This document shows positions 17,186-25,086 of a stretch of 64,000 nucleotides of DNA, one piece after another. The stretch is taken from positions 4,030,001 to 4,094,000 of the forward strand of contig NZ_AP014624.1 in NCBI RefSeq assembly GCF_000829375.1. The letters are read 5' to 3'. This DNA is from Chryseobacterium sp. StRB126 (GTDB lineage: Bacteria > Bacteroidota > Bacteroidia > Flavobacteriales > Weeksellaceae). Under the pieces are notes generated by a model, which worked only from the letters and a program-made list of their open reading frames with translations, did not search any database and was not told the origin of the DNA. Position numbers and translations under genes: made by a program. Position 1 is the stretch's first letter, and every line of letters starts with the position of its first letter.

Positions 17186-17770
17186 CTACTTTTCTTTTGA
17201 AGCCAGACGTTTTCTGATGGTACTTACAAATTCTTTTGAAACCCCGAGATAAGAAGCGATATAATATTGTGCGACTCTCTGCGGAATGGAAGGATATACT
17301 TTAACGAATTCAATATATCGGTCTGAGGCAGATTTTGAAATCGTGTCTACAAGGCGGCTTTGAAGTGTTGTGAGATTTCTTTGTACCAACATTCTGAAAA
17401 CCCTTTCAAACTTAGGAACTTTGTTTAACAGTCTTTCTTTTGTTGCCGGATTCAGCATATAAATTTCTGAATCCTCCAGCGTTTCAATATAAACTTTGGA
17501 AGGTTTCTGCTCCTGAAATGAGGCAATGTCACTGATCCACCAGTCTTCAATAGCAAACAGCAATGTGACTTCAGTTCCACTATCATCCAAGCAGTACATC
17601 CGCAGGCAGCCTTTGTGAATATAGCCTTCAAACTGACAGATTTCTCCTTCTCTTAGTAAAATGGTCTTCTTGGGAAATTTCTGACACACCAGTAAATCTG
17701 TAAAAATTATCTCTTCTTCCGGTGTGAGCGTGATGAATCTTGTAATGTTTTTGATGATGTTTTCAAACAT
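17186..17770 (-). CDS. Crp/Fnr-family regulator
   Basis: 194 aa from ATG 17768-17770 (MFENIIKNITRFI); the 16-residue upstream extension is not family-like. The N-terminal cyclic-nucleotide-binding fold shows FPKKTILLREGEICQFEGYIHKGCLRMY and TLLFAIEDWWISD. The C-terminal HTH is IASYLGVSKEFVSTIRKRLA. There are no Fe-S cysteines at the N-terminus and the canonical cAMP-contact residues are not conserved, as in the many flavobacterial members of this group whose ligand is unknown. Immediately upstream on the same strand are a receiver-like protein (11-bp gap) and a cupin, likely co-transcribed. Confidence 0.8.
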   Translation of the reverse strand: MFENIIKNITRFITLTPEEEIIFTDLLVCQKFPKKTILLREGEICQFEGYIHKGCLRMYCLDDSGTEVTLLFAIEDWWISDIASFQEQKPSKVYIETLEDSEIYMLNPATKERLLNKVPKFERVFRMLVQRNLTTLQSRLVDTISKSASDRYIEFVKVYPSIPQRVAQYYIASYLGVSKEFVSTIRKRLASKEK

Positions 17771-17780
17771 GGAGTAAGGT

Positions 17781-18092
17781 TTACTCCTGCAAATTAGGAA
17801 AAAGACTGTAAACTTCATTCTTTAAAAGCCCACTTCCGCCTCCGTAATGATCTATTATCTTCACATCTTTTTCTAAATCAGCACAAAATACTTTAATATC
17901 TTTTTCAAACTGGTCTTCTAATCCCGAGCTCAATAATACAATATCCACATGATTTTCCCTGATATACTCATAACAGAAGGTTTCATCACTTTGAATTTCG
18001 GTGGTCCAGCCTTCATTATTTTCAATAATTCTTTTTAATACATCCAGAATTTCCTGATTCTTTCCTATGACTAAAAAATGTAATGTTTTCAT
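17781..18092 (-). CDS. Receiver-like protein without the phospho-acceptor Asp
   Basis: 103 aa from ATG 18090-18092 (MKTLHFLVIGKNQEILDVLKRII). The layout is that of a response-regulator receiver fold: a first strand LHFLVIG, a helix EILDVLKRIIENN, a third strand HVDIVLLSSGLE. At the place where the phosphorylated Asp should end that strand there is Ser (VLLSSG in place of VLLD). No output domain follows. It may be a phosphorylation-independent receiver acting by protein contact. Neighbours are the Crp-like regulator downstream and the cupin upstream. The family assignment rests on fold pattern only. Confidence 0.6.
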   Translation of the reverse strand: MKTLHFLVIGKNQEILDVLKRIIENNEGWTTEIQSDETFCYEYIRENHVDIVLLSSGLEDQFEKDIKVFCADLEKDVKIIDHYGGGSGLLKNEVYSLFPNLQE

Positions 18093-18114
18093 AACCAAGT
18101 TTAAAGTTCTAAGT

Positions 18115-18438
18115 TTAAATATAAAGAAACAATGATTTTCTGACTTTAGACTCCAAATTTTTCGTTTTATGTCCTTTTCCGGTAACATCTTCTACCAGAA
18201 GAATTTCACCTGTCTGAAATTTCCTTTTTTCGCCCAGTGATGTTTCTATTTCCACTCCGCCATCCAAAAGTACGATATATTGTTTTTGCGGGGCACAATG
18301 AAAATCGTAATCATAGTCTGCAGAAACCTGTCTAAACTGTAATTTTTTAACCTCTAGCGTTTCAGAAAGAAAACCGATATTTCCCTGATCAACAAGAGGA
18401 ATTCCGATGTTTTCAAAAATGAGTTTCTCCTTTTTCAT
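18115..18438 (-). CDS. Small cupin-domain protein
   Basis: 107 aa, single cupin: FRQVSADYDYDFHCAPQKQYIVLLDGGVEIET-type first motif and KFQTGEILLVEDVTGKGHKTKN second motif. His at HCAP and at GHKT, with Gln/Glu nearby, could bind a metal. There is no signal peptide. It is the first of three same-strand genes (cupin, receiver-like, Crp-like) with 22-bp and 11-bp gaps. Substrate or ligand is not known; small cupins of this type are often annotated only as cupin proteins. Confidence 0.7.
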   Translation of the reverse strand: MKKEKLIFENIGIPLVDQGNIGFLSETLEVKKLQFRQVSADYDYDFHCAPQKQYIVLLDGGVEIETSLGEKRKFQTGEILLVEDVTGKGHKTKNLESKVRKSLFLYI

Positions 18439-18534
18439 TGCTGAAGATTCTTGTGATATTCATTGTTTTTATTGTAAAGATTAATATTCATCAAATAGAC
18501 TGCGTATTTTTCTTATATCTCGCAGATTTTTTCC

Positions 18535-18590
18535 CACAGATAACACAGATTTTCACAGATGATTATGCATAAAGATCTGCGTTATCTGTG
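18535..18590. repeat. Imperfect inverted repeat in intergenic DNA
   Basis: Arms CACAGATAACACAGAT (18535-18550) and ATCTGCGTTATCTGTG (18575-18590), one mismatch, 24-nt spacer. The surrounding 18439-18725 stretch has no gene. Its appearance (TAACACAGATTTTCACAGAT) is that of a dispersed intergenic repeat of flavobacteria rather than a terminator, as there is no T run. Confidence 0.6.
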
Positions 18591-18725
18591 AAACCTACGA
18601 GAGATTTATTACTGAGGTTCTTCATTACACGTTCGGACTACTTTCGCAGACCTTCAGTCTGTATTCAGAATGACACCCTTGAATAAAATAATCATAAAGC
18701 TAATATAGAACCCTAATAAATTTAA

Positions 18726-19346
18726 CTATTTAAAAATGATTGAATTGGCCAGTTCAATTTCCTCCTGATTAATAGAGTGTCCGAAATTAGCATATATTTT
18801 TTCCGTTACCTCAGCATTCATTTCTCTTAAAATATTGGCTGTAGCATATACTCTTTCTACCGGAACATGAAAATCCGGATTGCTGGTTCCCAGTACAACT
18901 GGGGTTCCTGCAAAATCACCTTTGTAATTTTCACGATTGATCTTATCACCAATCACTCCGCCAATAATAGCAACTGCACCACCAAACTTCTGGGCATTTC
19001 TGGCTAAAAATTCTAATGTGAGACACGCTCCCTGAGAAAACCCGAAAAAGTAAATATTTTCAGGGGCAATGCCTGCATCTGTAACCGCCTGTACTGTTTC
19101 TTCAACCATTTCCAAAGCTGATGAAAGCCATGGTTCATTCTGATCTACAGGTGCCATAAATGACAATGGGTACCACGTGTGATTCAGAGCTTGGGGAGCC
19201 AATATAGCATACTCTTTTACATTCAAATGTTGTGAAAGGCTCAGAATATCCTGAGCACTTCCGCCTCTTCCATGTACCATGATCAAAGCTTTTTTGGCTT
19301 GTCTTAATGGTATTCCTGCTGTTTTTATATTTAAAATATGACTCAT
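18726..19346 (-). CDS. Alpha/beta hydrolase (phospholipase/carboxylesterase, MhqD-like)
   Basis: 206 aa from ATG 19344-19346 (MSHILNIKTAGIPL); an upstream in-frame extension runs inside the neighbouring gene and is rejected. Motifs: oxyanion-side MVHGRGGS at 24-30, nucleophile Ser104 in FFGFSQGACL, GTSNPDFHVP with the likely catalytic Asp, and NFGHSI with the catalytic His near residue 190. It fits the carboxylesterase family that includes Bacillus MhqD, which is induced with a VOC dioxygenase by methylhydroquinone. It starts 7 bp after the VOC gene at 19354-20307 and ends the four-gene operon. Confidence 0.85.
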   Translation of the reverse strand: MSHILNIKTAGIPLRQAKKALIMVHGRGGSAQDILSLSQHLNVKEYAILAPQALNHTWYPLSFMAPVDQNEPWLSSALEMVEETVQAVTDAGIAPENIYFFGFSQGACLTLEFLARNAQKFGGAVAIIGGVIGDKINRENYKGDFAGTPVVLGTSNPDFHVPVERVYATANILREMNAEVTEKIYANFGHSINQEEIELANSIIFK

Positions 19347-19353
19347 TATTTTT

Positions 19354-20307
19354 CTATCTGAATTTTTCTGTTGGATAATTGATTGTAGGAAGAACATCCA
19401 GCAAGCGTCCTCTTCTTTTTTCAAACTGTTGGGGTAACTGCAAATCTTCTCCCAAAGATGCTGCTTCCTCATCAACATCGAATCCCGGACCTGAAGTGGC
19501 AATTTCAAACAACACACCTCCCGGTTCTTTAAAATAAACTGATGTGAAGTATTTTCTGTCTTTTACTTCAGTATGTTCCAGTCCGAAAGCATTGAGTCTT
19601 TCAACCATTTCAAGCTGAGTCTGCGCATCCGGAGTTGCAAAAGCCACATGGTGAACGGTACCTCTTCCCGCTAATCCTTTTAATGCATTAGGAGTAGAAA
19701 GAAGGTCTACATATTTTCCCGGAAGATCTTCTGTACCTAATCTCAATCGGTCAGGGCTTTCTGAAATAATTTTATGATCCATCTGAGTAGTTAACAGAGC
19801 GGCTGTTCTTTCATAAGCATCCTGCCAGATTTCAACATGGTGAATTCCTTTTAAGGTATAGTCTTTAGGAATATATCCATTGTAATATCCTTTTCTTTCA
19901 TCTTTATCATTAAAAACCAACTCAAGTCCTAACCCGTCAAAATCTTCAAGATAAATAAAAACTTCACCAGACAGTCTTTGCTGCGGCTGTTTATAAGCAA
20001 TATTAAACTGATCCAAACGGTTCATCCAATAATCCAATGCATCCAGAGACACTGAAAAAGCAGTGGTATTCAGCATTCCTTTACCATGTCTTCCATTAAT
20101 CAGATCTTTACCATAGGGAAAGGTAGTCATAATGGTTCCCGGAGTTCCGTATTCGTCCCCAAAATAAAAGTGATATACATCTGAATAATCAAAGTTTACT
20201 GTTTTTTTAACCAGACGAAGCCCTAAAACTCCGGTATAAAAGTCTATATTTTCTTGTGCATTACCCGTAATTGCTGTTACGTGGTGCAATCCTGTGATAA
20301 GGTTCAT
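19354..20307 (-). CDS. Ring-cleaving dioxygenase-type VOC protein (MhqO-like)
   Basis: 317 aa with two glyoxalase/VOC modules. N-module: GLHHVTAITGNAQENIDFYTGVLGLRLVKKTVNFD, with metal ligand His in HHVT, and later FEDFDGLGLELVF. C-module: GIHHVEIW, then VHHVAFATPD and EPGGVLFEIATSGPGFDVDE, with His and Glu ligands visible. This is the family of putative Fe-dependent ring-cleaving dioxygenases such as MhqA/MhqO. It is paralogous to the gene at 20759-21691. The two VOC genes and the hydrolase form a likely quinone/hydroquinone detoxification operon. Confidence 0.87.
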   Translation of the reverse strand: MNLITGLHHVTAITGNAQENIDFYTGVLGLRLVKKTVNFDYSDVYHFYFGDEYGTPGTIMTTFPYGKDLINGRHGKGMLNTTAFSVSLDALDYWMNRLDQFNIAYKQPQQRLSGEVFIYLEDFDGLGLELVFNDKDERKGYYNGYIPKDYTLKGIHHVEIWQDAYERTAALLTTQMDHKIISESPDRLRLGTEDLPGKYVDLLSTPNALKGLAGRGTVHHVAFATPDAQTQLEMVERLNAFGLEHTEVKDRKYFTSVYFKEPGGVLFEIATSGPGFDVDEEAASLGEDLQLPQQFEKRRGRLLDVLPTINYPTEKFR

Positions 20308-20410
20308 AATGTGGGTTGTTGTTAATGGGTTGTTCTAATTGACTAAGAAGAAAGGGAAGGTAAAAGTGGGAATACAATGATCTGTTTTTCCACACAAACT
20401 CTATGAGCTT

Positions 20411-20707
20411 TTACGCTTCTTCCTTTAACCAAACATCATTATATTCTTCCGGATGGCGCTTGAACTGTGCATGTACAAACGGACATAGCGGTAGTATTTT
20501 CAAATCATTTTCTCTTGCATAGGAAACCAGTCTTTCCAATAAAATTTTGGCAAAACCTTTTCCTTCAAATTGAGGATCAACTTCGGTATGGTATACGGTC
20601 AGTTTCTTTCCAATAACTGAAATATCCATTTTACCGGCTTTCTTGTCGTCTGAGAAAAGCTGGATTTCTCCTTTTCTTCCTTCCAAAACTATTTCTGTTC
20701 TTTCCAT
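20411..20707 (-). CDS. GNAT-type N-acetyltransferase, short form
   Basis: 98 aa. The short GNAT family (YjdJ/Gtt1-like) signature is present: MDISVIGKKLTVYHTEVDPQFEGKGFAKILLERLVSYAREN, broken here as one block with the acetyl-CoA loop FEGKGFAKIL, then the C-terminal LPLCPFVHAQFKRHPEEYNDV. No substrate is known. It sits between the two VOC genes on the same strand, so it is probably part of their operon. Confidence 0.8.
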   Translation of the reverse strand: MERTEIVLEGRKGEIQLFSDDKKAGKMDISVIGKKLTVYHTEVDPQFEGKGFAKILLERLVSYARENDLKILPLCPFVHAQFKRHPEEYNDVWLKEEA

Positions 20708-20758
20708 GTCTTTTATTTTTATTCAAAGTTAATTCCTTTATACAAGGCAGATGATGAT

Positions 20759-21691
20759 CTATGATAACTTCGGTAATACCCCTTCTATTTTACTACGCAT
20801 TCCTTCATACTGAGCAGGAAGTTTTAAGTTTTTCCCTAATTCATCCAAAGGTTCATCTATTGTAAATCCGGGATTATCTGTTGCAATTTCAAACAAAACA
20901 CCTCCGGGTTCACGGAAATACAGTGAATAGAAATAATCTCTGTTGATTTTAGGCGTAATACTTAATCCTGCAGATAAAGCTTTCTCACGGTATTCCATCA
21001 AAATAGTATCATCTTTCACTCTGAAAGCAATGTGATGATTGGTTCCGGCAGCATTTCTTCCACTTGGAATTGCATCATTCTCAATAATATCAATAAGATT
21101 CGCTGTATCAATTGCATCTGTAGCAAACCTGTATCTTTCACCTTCCTGTTTTTGAAGATCATATCCCAGAAGATCCGTTAAAACTTTGATGGTAGGTTCT
21201 GCTCTTTTTAAGGTTAAAGTGACATTATGGAATCCTTTTAAGGCATATTCATCCTTGATATCATCGGTTGTCCATACTCTTCGGTTATCATCTCCGGATG
21301 GTTCTATAAATTGTAACTGAAGCCCGTCCGGATCTTTAAAAGAAATCATTTTCTCGCCAAAGAGCTCACCTTCCTCTACATTCACATTGAAGTTTTTTAA
21401 ACGGTTTCTCCAGAATTCCAGGCTTCCTTTAGGCACTGAATACCCTATGTGAGTAGCCATTCCGCTTCCGTTAGTACCCCGCCCTATTCCTTCCCAAGGG
21501 AAGAAAGTAAGAATAGTTCCCGGAGTTCCGGTTTCGTTTCCAAAATAGAAATGATAGGTTCCCGGATCATCAAAATTAACGGTTTTCTTTACCATTCTTA
21601 CTCCTAAAACCTGAGTATAAAAATCTAAATTTCTTTTCGCGTTGTCTGCAATGGCAGTGATATGATGCAGCCCTAATATTCTATTGTCCAT
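20759..21691 (-). CDS. Ring-cleaving dioxygenase-type VOC protein, second copy
   Basis: 310 aa, same two-module VOC layout as the 19354-20307 product: GLHHITAIADNAKRNLDFYT in the first module, KDPDGLQLQFIEPSGDD, then FHNVTLTLK and NHHIAFRVKDD in the second, ending REPGGVLFEIATDNPGFTIDE. Metal-ligand His in HHIT and HHIA and the Glu of FEIA are present. It is the first gene of the four-gene operon and lies 43 bp downstream of the operator shared with the pirin operon. The duplication suggests different aromatic or quinone substrates. Confidence 0.87.
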   Translation of the reverse strand: MDNRILGLHHITAIADNAKRNLDFYTQVLGVRMVKKTVNFDDPGTYHFYFGNETGTPGTILTFFPWEGIGRGTNGSGMATHIGYSVPKGSLEFWRNRLKNFNVNVEEGELFGEKMISFKDPDGLQLQFIEPSGDDNRRVWTTDDIKDEYALKGFHNVTLTLKRAEPTIKVLTDLLGYDLQKQEGERYRFATDAIDTANLIDIIENDAIPSGRNAAGTNHHIAFRVKDDTILMEYREKALSAGLSITPKINRDYFYSLYFREPGGVLFEIATDNPGFTIDEPLDELGKNLKLPAQYEGMRSKIEGVLPKLS

Positions 21692-21734
21692 GTCTTTAAT
21701 TTTAATGCTAAATTACACCGTCTGAGAATCCTGC

Positions 21735-21756
21735 ACATTTAACTAGTTTAATAAAT
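21735..21756. promoter_or_regulatory. Operator element shared with the pirin operon
   Basis: 22 bp identical to 15512-15533, centred on ATTTAACTAGTTTAAT. On the minus strand it lies between a TTG and a TAAATGTG that resembles a -7 box, so a bound regulator would block the promoter. Confidence 0.6.
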
Positions 21757-22032
21757 ACAACCTGAAAAAGATTTCTTTAAAGTATTAAAAAAGCATTAAA
21801 ACACCTATTACACAATCCTCAAAATTTTCAAATTATTTTACCTTTTTCACAACATCAAAAACCTATCGTTTGAATTGAAAATGAATTAAAAAATGAAAAA
21901 ACACATTTTAAAGACATTAAAACAGAAAAAAACAAAACAATTAAATAACTGATAAACAAAAGTATAAGTTATTAATAATAATTTAATATTTAAAAACCCT
22001 ACTTTTTTAGTGGACTAATAAAAATTATATTA

Positions 22033-22040
22033 TATATTTG
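22033..22040 (+). promoter_or_regulatory. -7 box of the met leader transcript
   Basis: TATATTTG fits TAnnTTTG. Transcription would start near 22047, about 20 nt before the leader ORF. No clear -33 TTTG is seen. Confidence 0.5.
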
Positions 22041-22066
22041 CAAACGTATTCAGGAAATAAAACAAA

Positions 22067-22165
22067 ATGAGCACAGAAACAAAGAATAACGCAACCATAA
22101 AACACATCATAAAAAACATGATGAAGGATATCTGTATGCCTGTGCATCAAGAATACTGTGGGTGA
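22067..22165 (+). CDS. Putative 32-codon leader peptide before EamA-metNIQ
   Basis: An ORF of 32 codons begins with ATG 22067 and ends with TGA 22163-22165. The peptide begins MSTETKNN and ends MKDICMPVHQEYCG. It has Met at 1, 18, 19 and 24 and Cys at 23 and 31, so sulfur amino acids crowd the second half. It starts about 27 bp after a -7 box and is followed, 28 nt after its stop, by a strong intrinsic terminator located before the EamA gene. That arrangement fits a leader peptide used in attenuation of a sulfur-related transport operon. It could instead be a small functional peptide; there is no signal peptide. No SAM riboswitch core was recognised. Confidence 0.5.
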   Translation: MSTETKNNATIKHIIKNMMKDICMPVHQEYCG

Positions 22166-22192
22166 CCTTACTTTTAATATGACATACTTTTT

Positions 22193-22225
22193 AAAGGCCC
22201 TACCGAGTTGTAGGGCCTTTTTTAT
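22193..22225 (+). terminator. Intrinsic terminator/attenuator before EamA-metNIQ
   Basis: Perfect stem AAAGGCCCTAC / GTAGGGCCTTT with loop CGAGTT, followed by a T run. It lies between the leader ORF and the EamA start at 22253, so transcription of the operon must pass it or begin after it. Confidence 0.85.
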
Positions 22226-22252
22226 TTAAACCAAAACATTAAAAAAATAACA

Positions 22253-23251
22253 ATGAAAAATTCTAAAAATAAATGGCTGGTTCCATTGGCATTTACAAAC
22301 ATTTATGTAATATGGGGGATTACGTTTTTAGCTATTTCATTTGGCTTGAAAGGCTTTCCACCGTTCATTCTTTCGGGATTAAGATTTTTGGTAGCAGGAA
22401 TTCTGATGATTGGATATCTCATGGCTAAAGGGGAAAAAGCAAATTCTCTCATCAACTGGAAGAAAAACGCAATTACCGGAGTTCTTATTCTTACCGGGGG
22501 AACAGGACTTGTAGCCTGGGGCGAGCAATATGTAACCGCTTCTGAGGCGGCGATCTCCATAGCAACCGGGCCATTCTGGTTCATTGCTATTGATAGAAAA
22601 AACTGGAAATATTATTTTTCGGATAAGTTTATTCCGATAGGATTAGCGATTGGTTTTGTAGGGTTGGTCTTTTTCTTAAAAGGAAGTGTAAATTCAACTG
22701 CGGCCCACGCTTCTGCAGACCCTCAGCTCCGCATTACTGCTTTTGTGGTATTGGGACTCAGTTCTATTGCATGGGTTTTGGGCTCTTTATATTCTAAGAA
22801 AAATCCGGCTTCGCAGTCTACTTTTATGAATATAGCCCAACAGCTTATTGTGGCAGGAACAGCCGCTTTTCTTATTGCCTTATTCAGAGGGGAATGGACT
22901 GATTTTTCGGTGTCTACAGTACCGGTCTCAGCCTGGGCAGGCGTTCTGTTTTTGATCTTCTTTGGATCGATAGTCGCTTATTTGTCGTACATTTGGCTGT
23001 TGTCCGTGAAACCCGCTGCATTAGTGAGCACCCATACTTACATTAACCCTATTGTTACGGTTATTGCAGGTTGGATTGTGGCCAATCAAAGTATCAATGG
23101 GGGCCAGTTATATGGTTTGGCAATCATATTGCTGGGAGTATTGCTGACCAATGTCACCAAGTATTTCAAGCTTTCAAAACGGTCTAAGGTCAAAATCAGA
23201 AGAGTTAGAAGATTTTTTAACAAGGCAGGCAAAAGATATCAGCCTATTTAA
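22253..23251 (+). CDS. EamA/DMT-superfamily transporter
   Basis: 332 aa with about ten membrane segments in two EamA repeats: the first runs from NIYVIWGITFLAISFGLKGF through GGTGLVAWGEQYV, with the conserved SEAAISIATGPFWF helix; the second from FVVLGLSSIAWVLGSLYSKK to YLSYIWLLSVKPAALVSTHTYINPIV. The C-terminus is basic (KLSKRSKVKIRRVRRF). Members export amino acids and other metabolites across the inner membrane. It precedes metN by 18 bp, so it is co-transcribed with metNIQ; export or uptake of a sulfur amino acid is the likely context, but substrate is inferred. Confidence 0.85.
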   Translation: MKNSKNKWLVPLAFTNIYVIWGITFLAISFGLKGFPPFILSGLRFLVAGILMIGYLMAKGEKANSLINWKKNAITGVLILTGGTGLVAWGEQYVTASEAAISIATGPFWFIAIDRKNWKYYFSDKFIPIGLAIGFVGLVFFLKGSVNSTAAHASADPQLRITAFVVLGLSSIAWVLGSLYSKKNPASQSTFMNIAQQLIVAGTAAFLIALFRGEWTDFSVSTVPVSAWAGVLFLIFFGSIVAYLSYIWLLSVKPAALVSTHTYINPIVTVIAGWIVANQSINGGQLYGLAIILLGVLLTNVTKYFKLSKRSKVKIRRVRRFFNKAGKRYQPI

Positions 23252-23269
23252 ACAGTATAAAACATCAGA

Positions 23270-24298
23270 ATGATAGAAATCAAAAACATATCAAAAACAT
23301 TCCATCAAAAGAAACAAGCCTTTAAGGCATTGGATCAGGTGAGTCTCAATATAGATAAAGGAGATATCGTAGGAATTATTGGATTTTCCGGTGCAGGAAA
23401 AAGCACCTTGATCCGTACCGTTAATCTGTTGGAAAGACCGGATGAAGGACAGATCATTATTAATGGAAAAGATTTCACTCAATTGAGTTCAAAGCAGCTT
23501 GCTGAAGAACGTAAAAAAATAGGAATGATCTTCCAGCACTTTAACCTACTTTCTTCGAGAACTGTTTTTGACAATGTAGCCCTTCCTTTGGAGCTGGATC
23601 ATAACAGCAAGGATCAGATCCATAAAAAGGTCAACGAACTACTAAAAATTGTAGGCCTTGAAGATAAAGCCAATGATTATCCCAAGAGTCTTTCAGGTGG
23701 TCAGAAACAAAGAGTAGCCATTGCAAGAGCGTTAGCCAATGATCCTCATCTCCTGCTTTGTGATGAAGCTACCAGTGCCCTGGATCCGGTGACCACTCAA
23801 TCTATTTTACAACTTTTAAGGGATATTAACCTGAGATTAGGGATTACCATTCTTCTGATTACCCATGAAATGGAAGTTATCAAATCTGTTTGTAACCATG
23901 TTGCTGTAATCGACAAAGGAAAACTATTAGCCAAAGGAACTTTAAGTGAGATCATTTCAAACCGGGAAAATCCGGTGATCCAACAATTTATAAATTCAGA
24001 CGTCATGACCCTGCCACAGGAACTCAATATCAGACTACAGAAAGAGCCACAGGATGGTTTATTTCCATTGGTCGAAATAGAACTTAGCGAAAAAATAAGC
24101 GTTGAGCAAATTCTTTCAGCGTTATATAATGAACATAAAATCCCATACCAACTTTTGAAAGCAGATGTAGAATATTTTGGGAATTCTAATTTTGGTAAAC
24201 TACTTTTGCAACTTCAAGGTGAAGCTGAAGAAAACCAAAAAGCCATCTATTATTTTAATCAAAATAAAATTCAAAATACAGTAAAAGGATATGCTTAG
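23270..24298 (+). CDS. metN: Methionine ABC transporter ATP-binding protein
   Basis: 342 aa. Walker A GFSGAGKST at 38-46, Q-loop IFQHFNLLSSRTVF, signature LSGGQKQRVAIARAL, Walker B LLLCDEATSALDP, and switch His in LLITHEME. The last ~85 residues form a NIL domain (LVEIELSEKISVEQILSALY...QGEAEE), which senses methionine in E. coli MetN and inhibits transport. It overlaps metI by 8 bp. The substrates of the family are L- and D-methionine. Confidence 0.93.
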   Translation: MIEIKNISKTFHQKKQAFKALDQVSLNIDKGDIVGIIGFSGAGKSTLIRTVNLLERPDEGQIIINGKDFTQLSSKQLAEERKKIGMIFQHFNLLSSRTVFDNVALPLELDHNSKDQIHKKVNELLKIVGLEDKANDYPKSLSGGQKQRVAIARALANDPHLLLCDEATSALDPVTTQSILQLLRDINLRLGITILLITHEMEVIKSVCNHVAVIDKGKLLAKGTLSEIISNRENPVIQQFINSDVMTLPQELNIRLQKEPQDGLFPLVEIELSEKISVEQILSALYNEHKIPYQLLKADVEYFGNSNFGKLLLQLQGEAEENQKAIYYFNQNKIQNTVKGYA

Positions 24299-24947
24299 TG
24301 ATGCAGTACTTGCCCTTTTGGCAAAAGGAACCTGGGAAACGGTTTATATGACATTTGTGTCCGGATTTTTTGGATTTGTACTAGGCCTTCCGGTTGGAAT
24401 TCTGTTATTTTTAACAAGAAAAGGACAACTGTTGGAAAATGTTGCCTATTACAGAGCATTATCCATTATCGTGAATGTATTCCGTGCTATCCCTTTCATT
24501 ATTTTAATTGTGTGGATGATTCCTTTCACAAGGATTTTGGCAGGAACATCTATTGGAGTGAATGCTGCATTGGTTCCATTAAGTGTAGGAGCAGCTCCTT
24601 TTATTGCAAGATTGGTGGAAAACAGCCTTATTGAAGTCCCCCACGGATTAATGGAAACCGCAAGAGCACTGGGAGCATCGCCTTTCCAAATTATCAGAAA
24701 AGTTCTACTTCCGGAAGCACTTCCTTCCTTAATTAATAACGCTACCATTACTTTAATCACTTTAGTAGGATATTCCGCTATGGGAGGTGCCGTAGGTGCC
24801 GGCGGATTGGGACAGGTTGGATATCAGTATGGATATATCGGCTATGATATTGTGATCATGAACACCGTTCTCATATTGCTTGTTCTTCTGGTATTTATCA
24901 TCCAGTTTATGGGAGATCGATTGTCTAAGAAGTTTGACCATAGGTGA
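24291..24947 (+). CDS. metI: Methionine ABC transporter permease
   Basis: 218 aa, five to six membrane segments. The permease EAA loop that contacts the ATPase is LMETARALGASPFQIIRKVLLPEALP. Other family motifs are RAIPFIILIVWMIPFTR and GYSAMGGAVGAGGLGQVGYQYGY. It begins inside the end of metN, so translation is coupled. It forms the MetNI membrane complex with MetN. Confidence 0.93.
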   Translation: MLSDAVLALLAKGTWETVYMTFVSGFFGFVLGLPVGILLFLTRKGQLLENVAYYRALSIIVNVFRAIPFIILIVWMIPFTRILAGTSIGVNAALVPLSVGAAPFIARLVENSLIEVPHGLMETARALGASPFQIIRKVLLPEALPSLINNATITLITLVGYSAMGGAVGAGGLGQVGYQYGYIGYDIVIMNTVLILLVLLVFIIQFMGDRLSKKFDHR

Positions 24948-24949
24948 GT

Positions 24950-25021
24950 TTGGGGGTTAACGAGTTTCGGGGCACGGGATTCTTGTTGGAGAGCTTGAGC
25001 GTTTGAGAGATGTGGGTGAAC
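24950..25021. repeat. Dispersed intergenic repeat-like DNA (also after metQ)
   Basis: GAGTTTCGGGGCACGGGATTC near 24969 resembles GGGTTTCGAGGTATGGGATAC near 25905 (5 differences in 21) and, more loosely, the TGGGGTATGAGGTACGAAGG stretch at 39041. All three are in noncoding gaps after a stop codon or before a start, and their G-rich composition differs from the local DNA. Confidence 0.4.
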
Positions 25022-25086
25022 GAATTTTCTAAATATTCTTACTTTTTAAATTCCTTCACCCGCTTATATATATTAAAAAGAATAGA

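Noticed and set aside
22020..22250. A SAM riboswitch before metNIQ
   Set aside because: No recognisable SAM-I or SAM-II core helices were seen; the leader has an ORF and a simple terminator instead.
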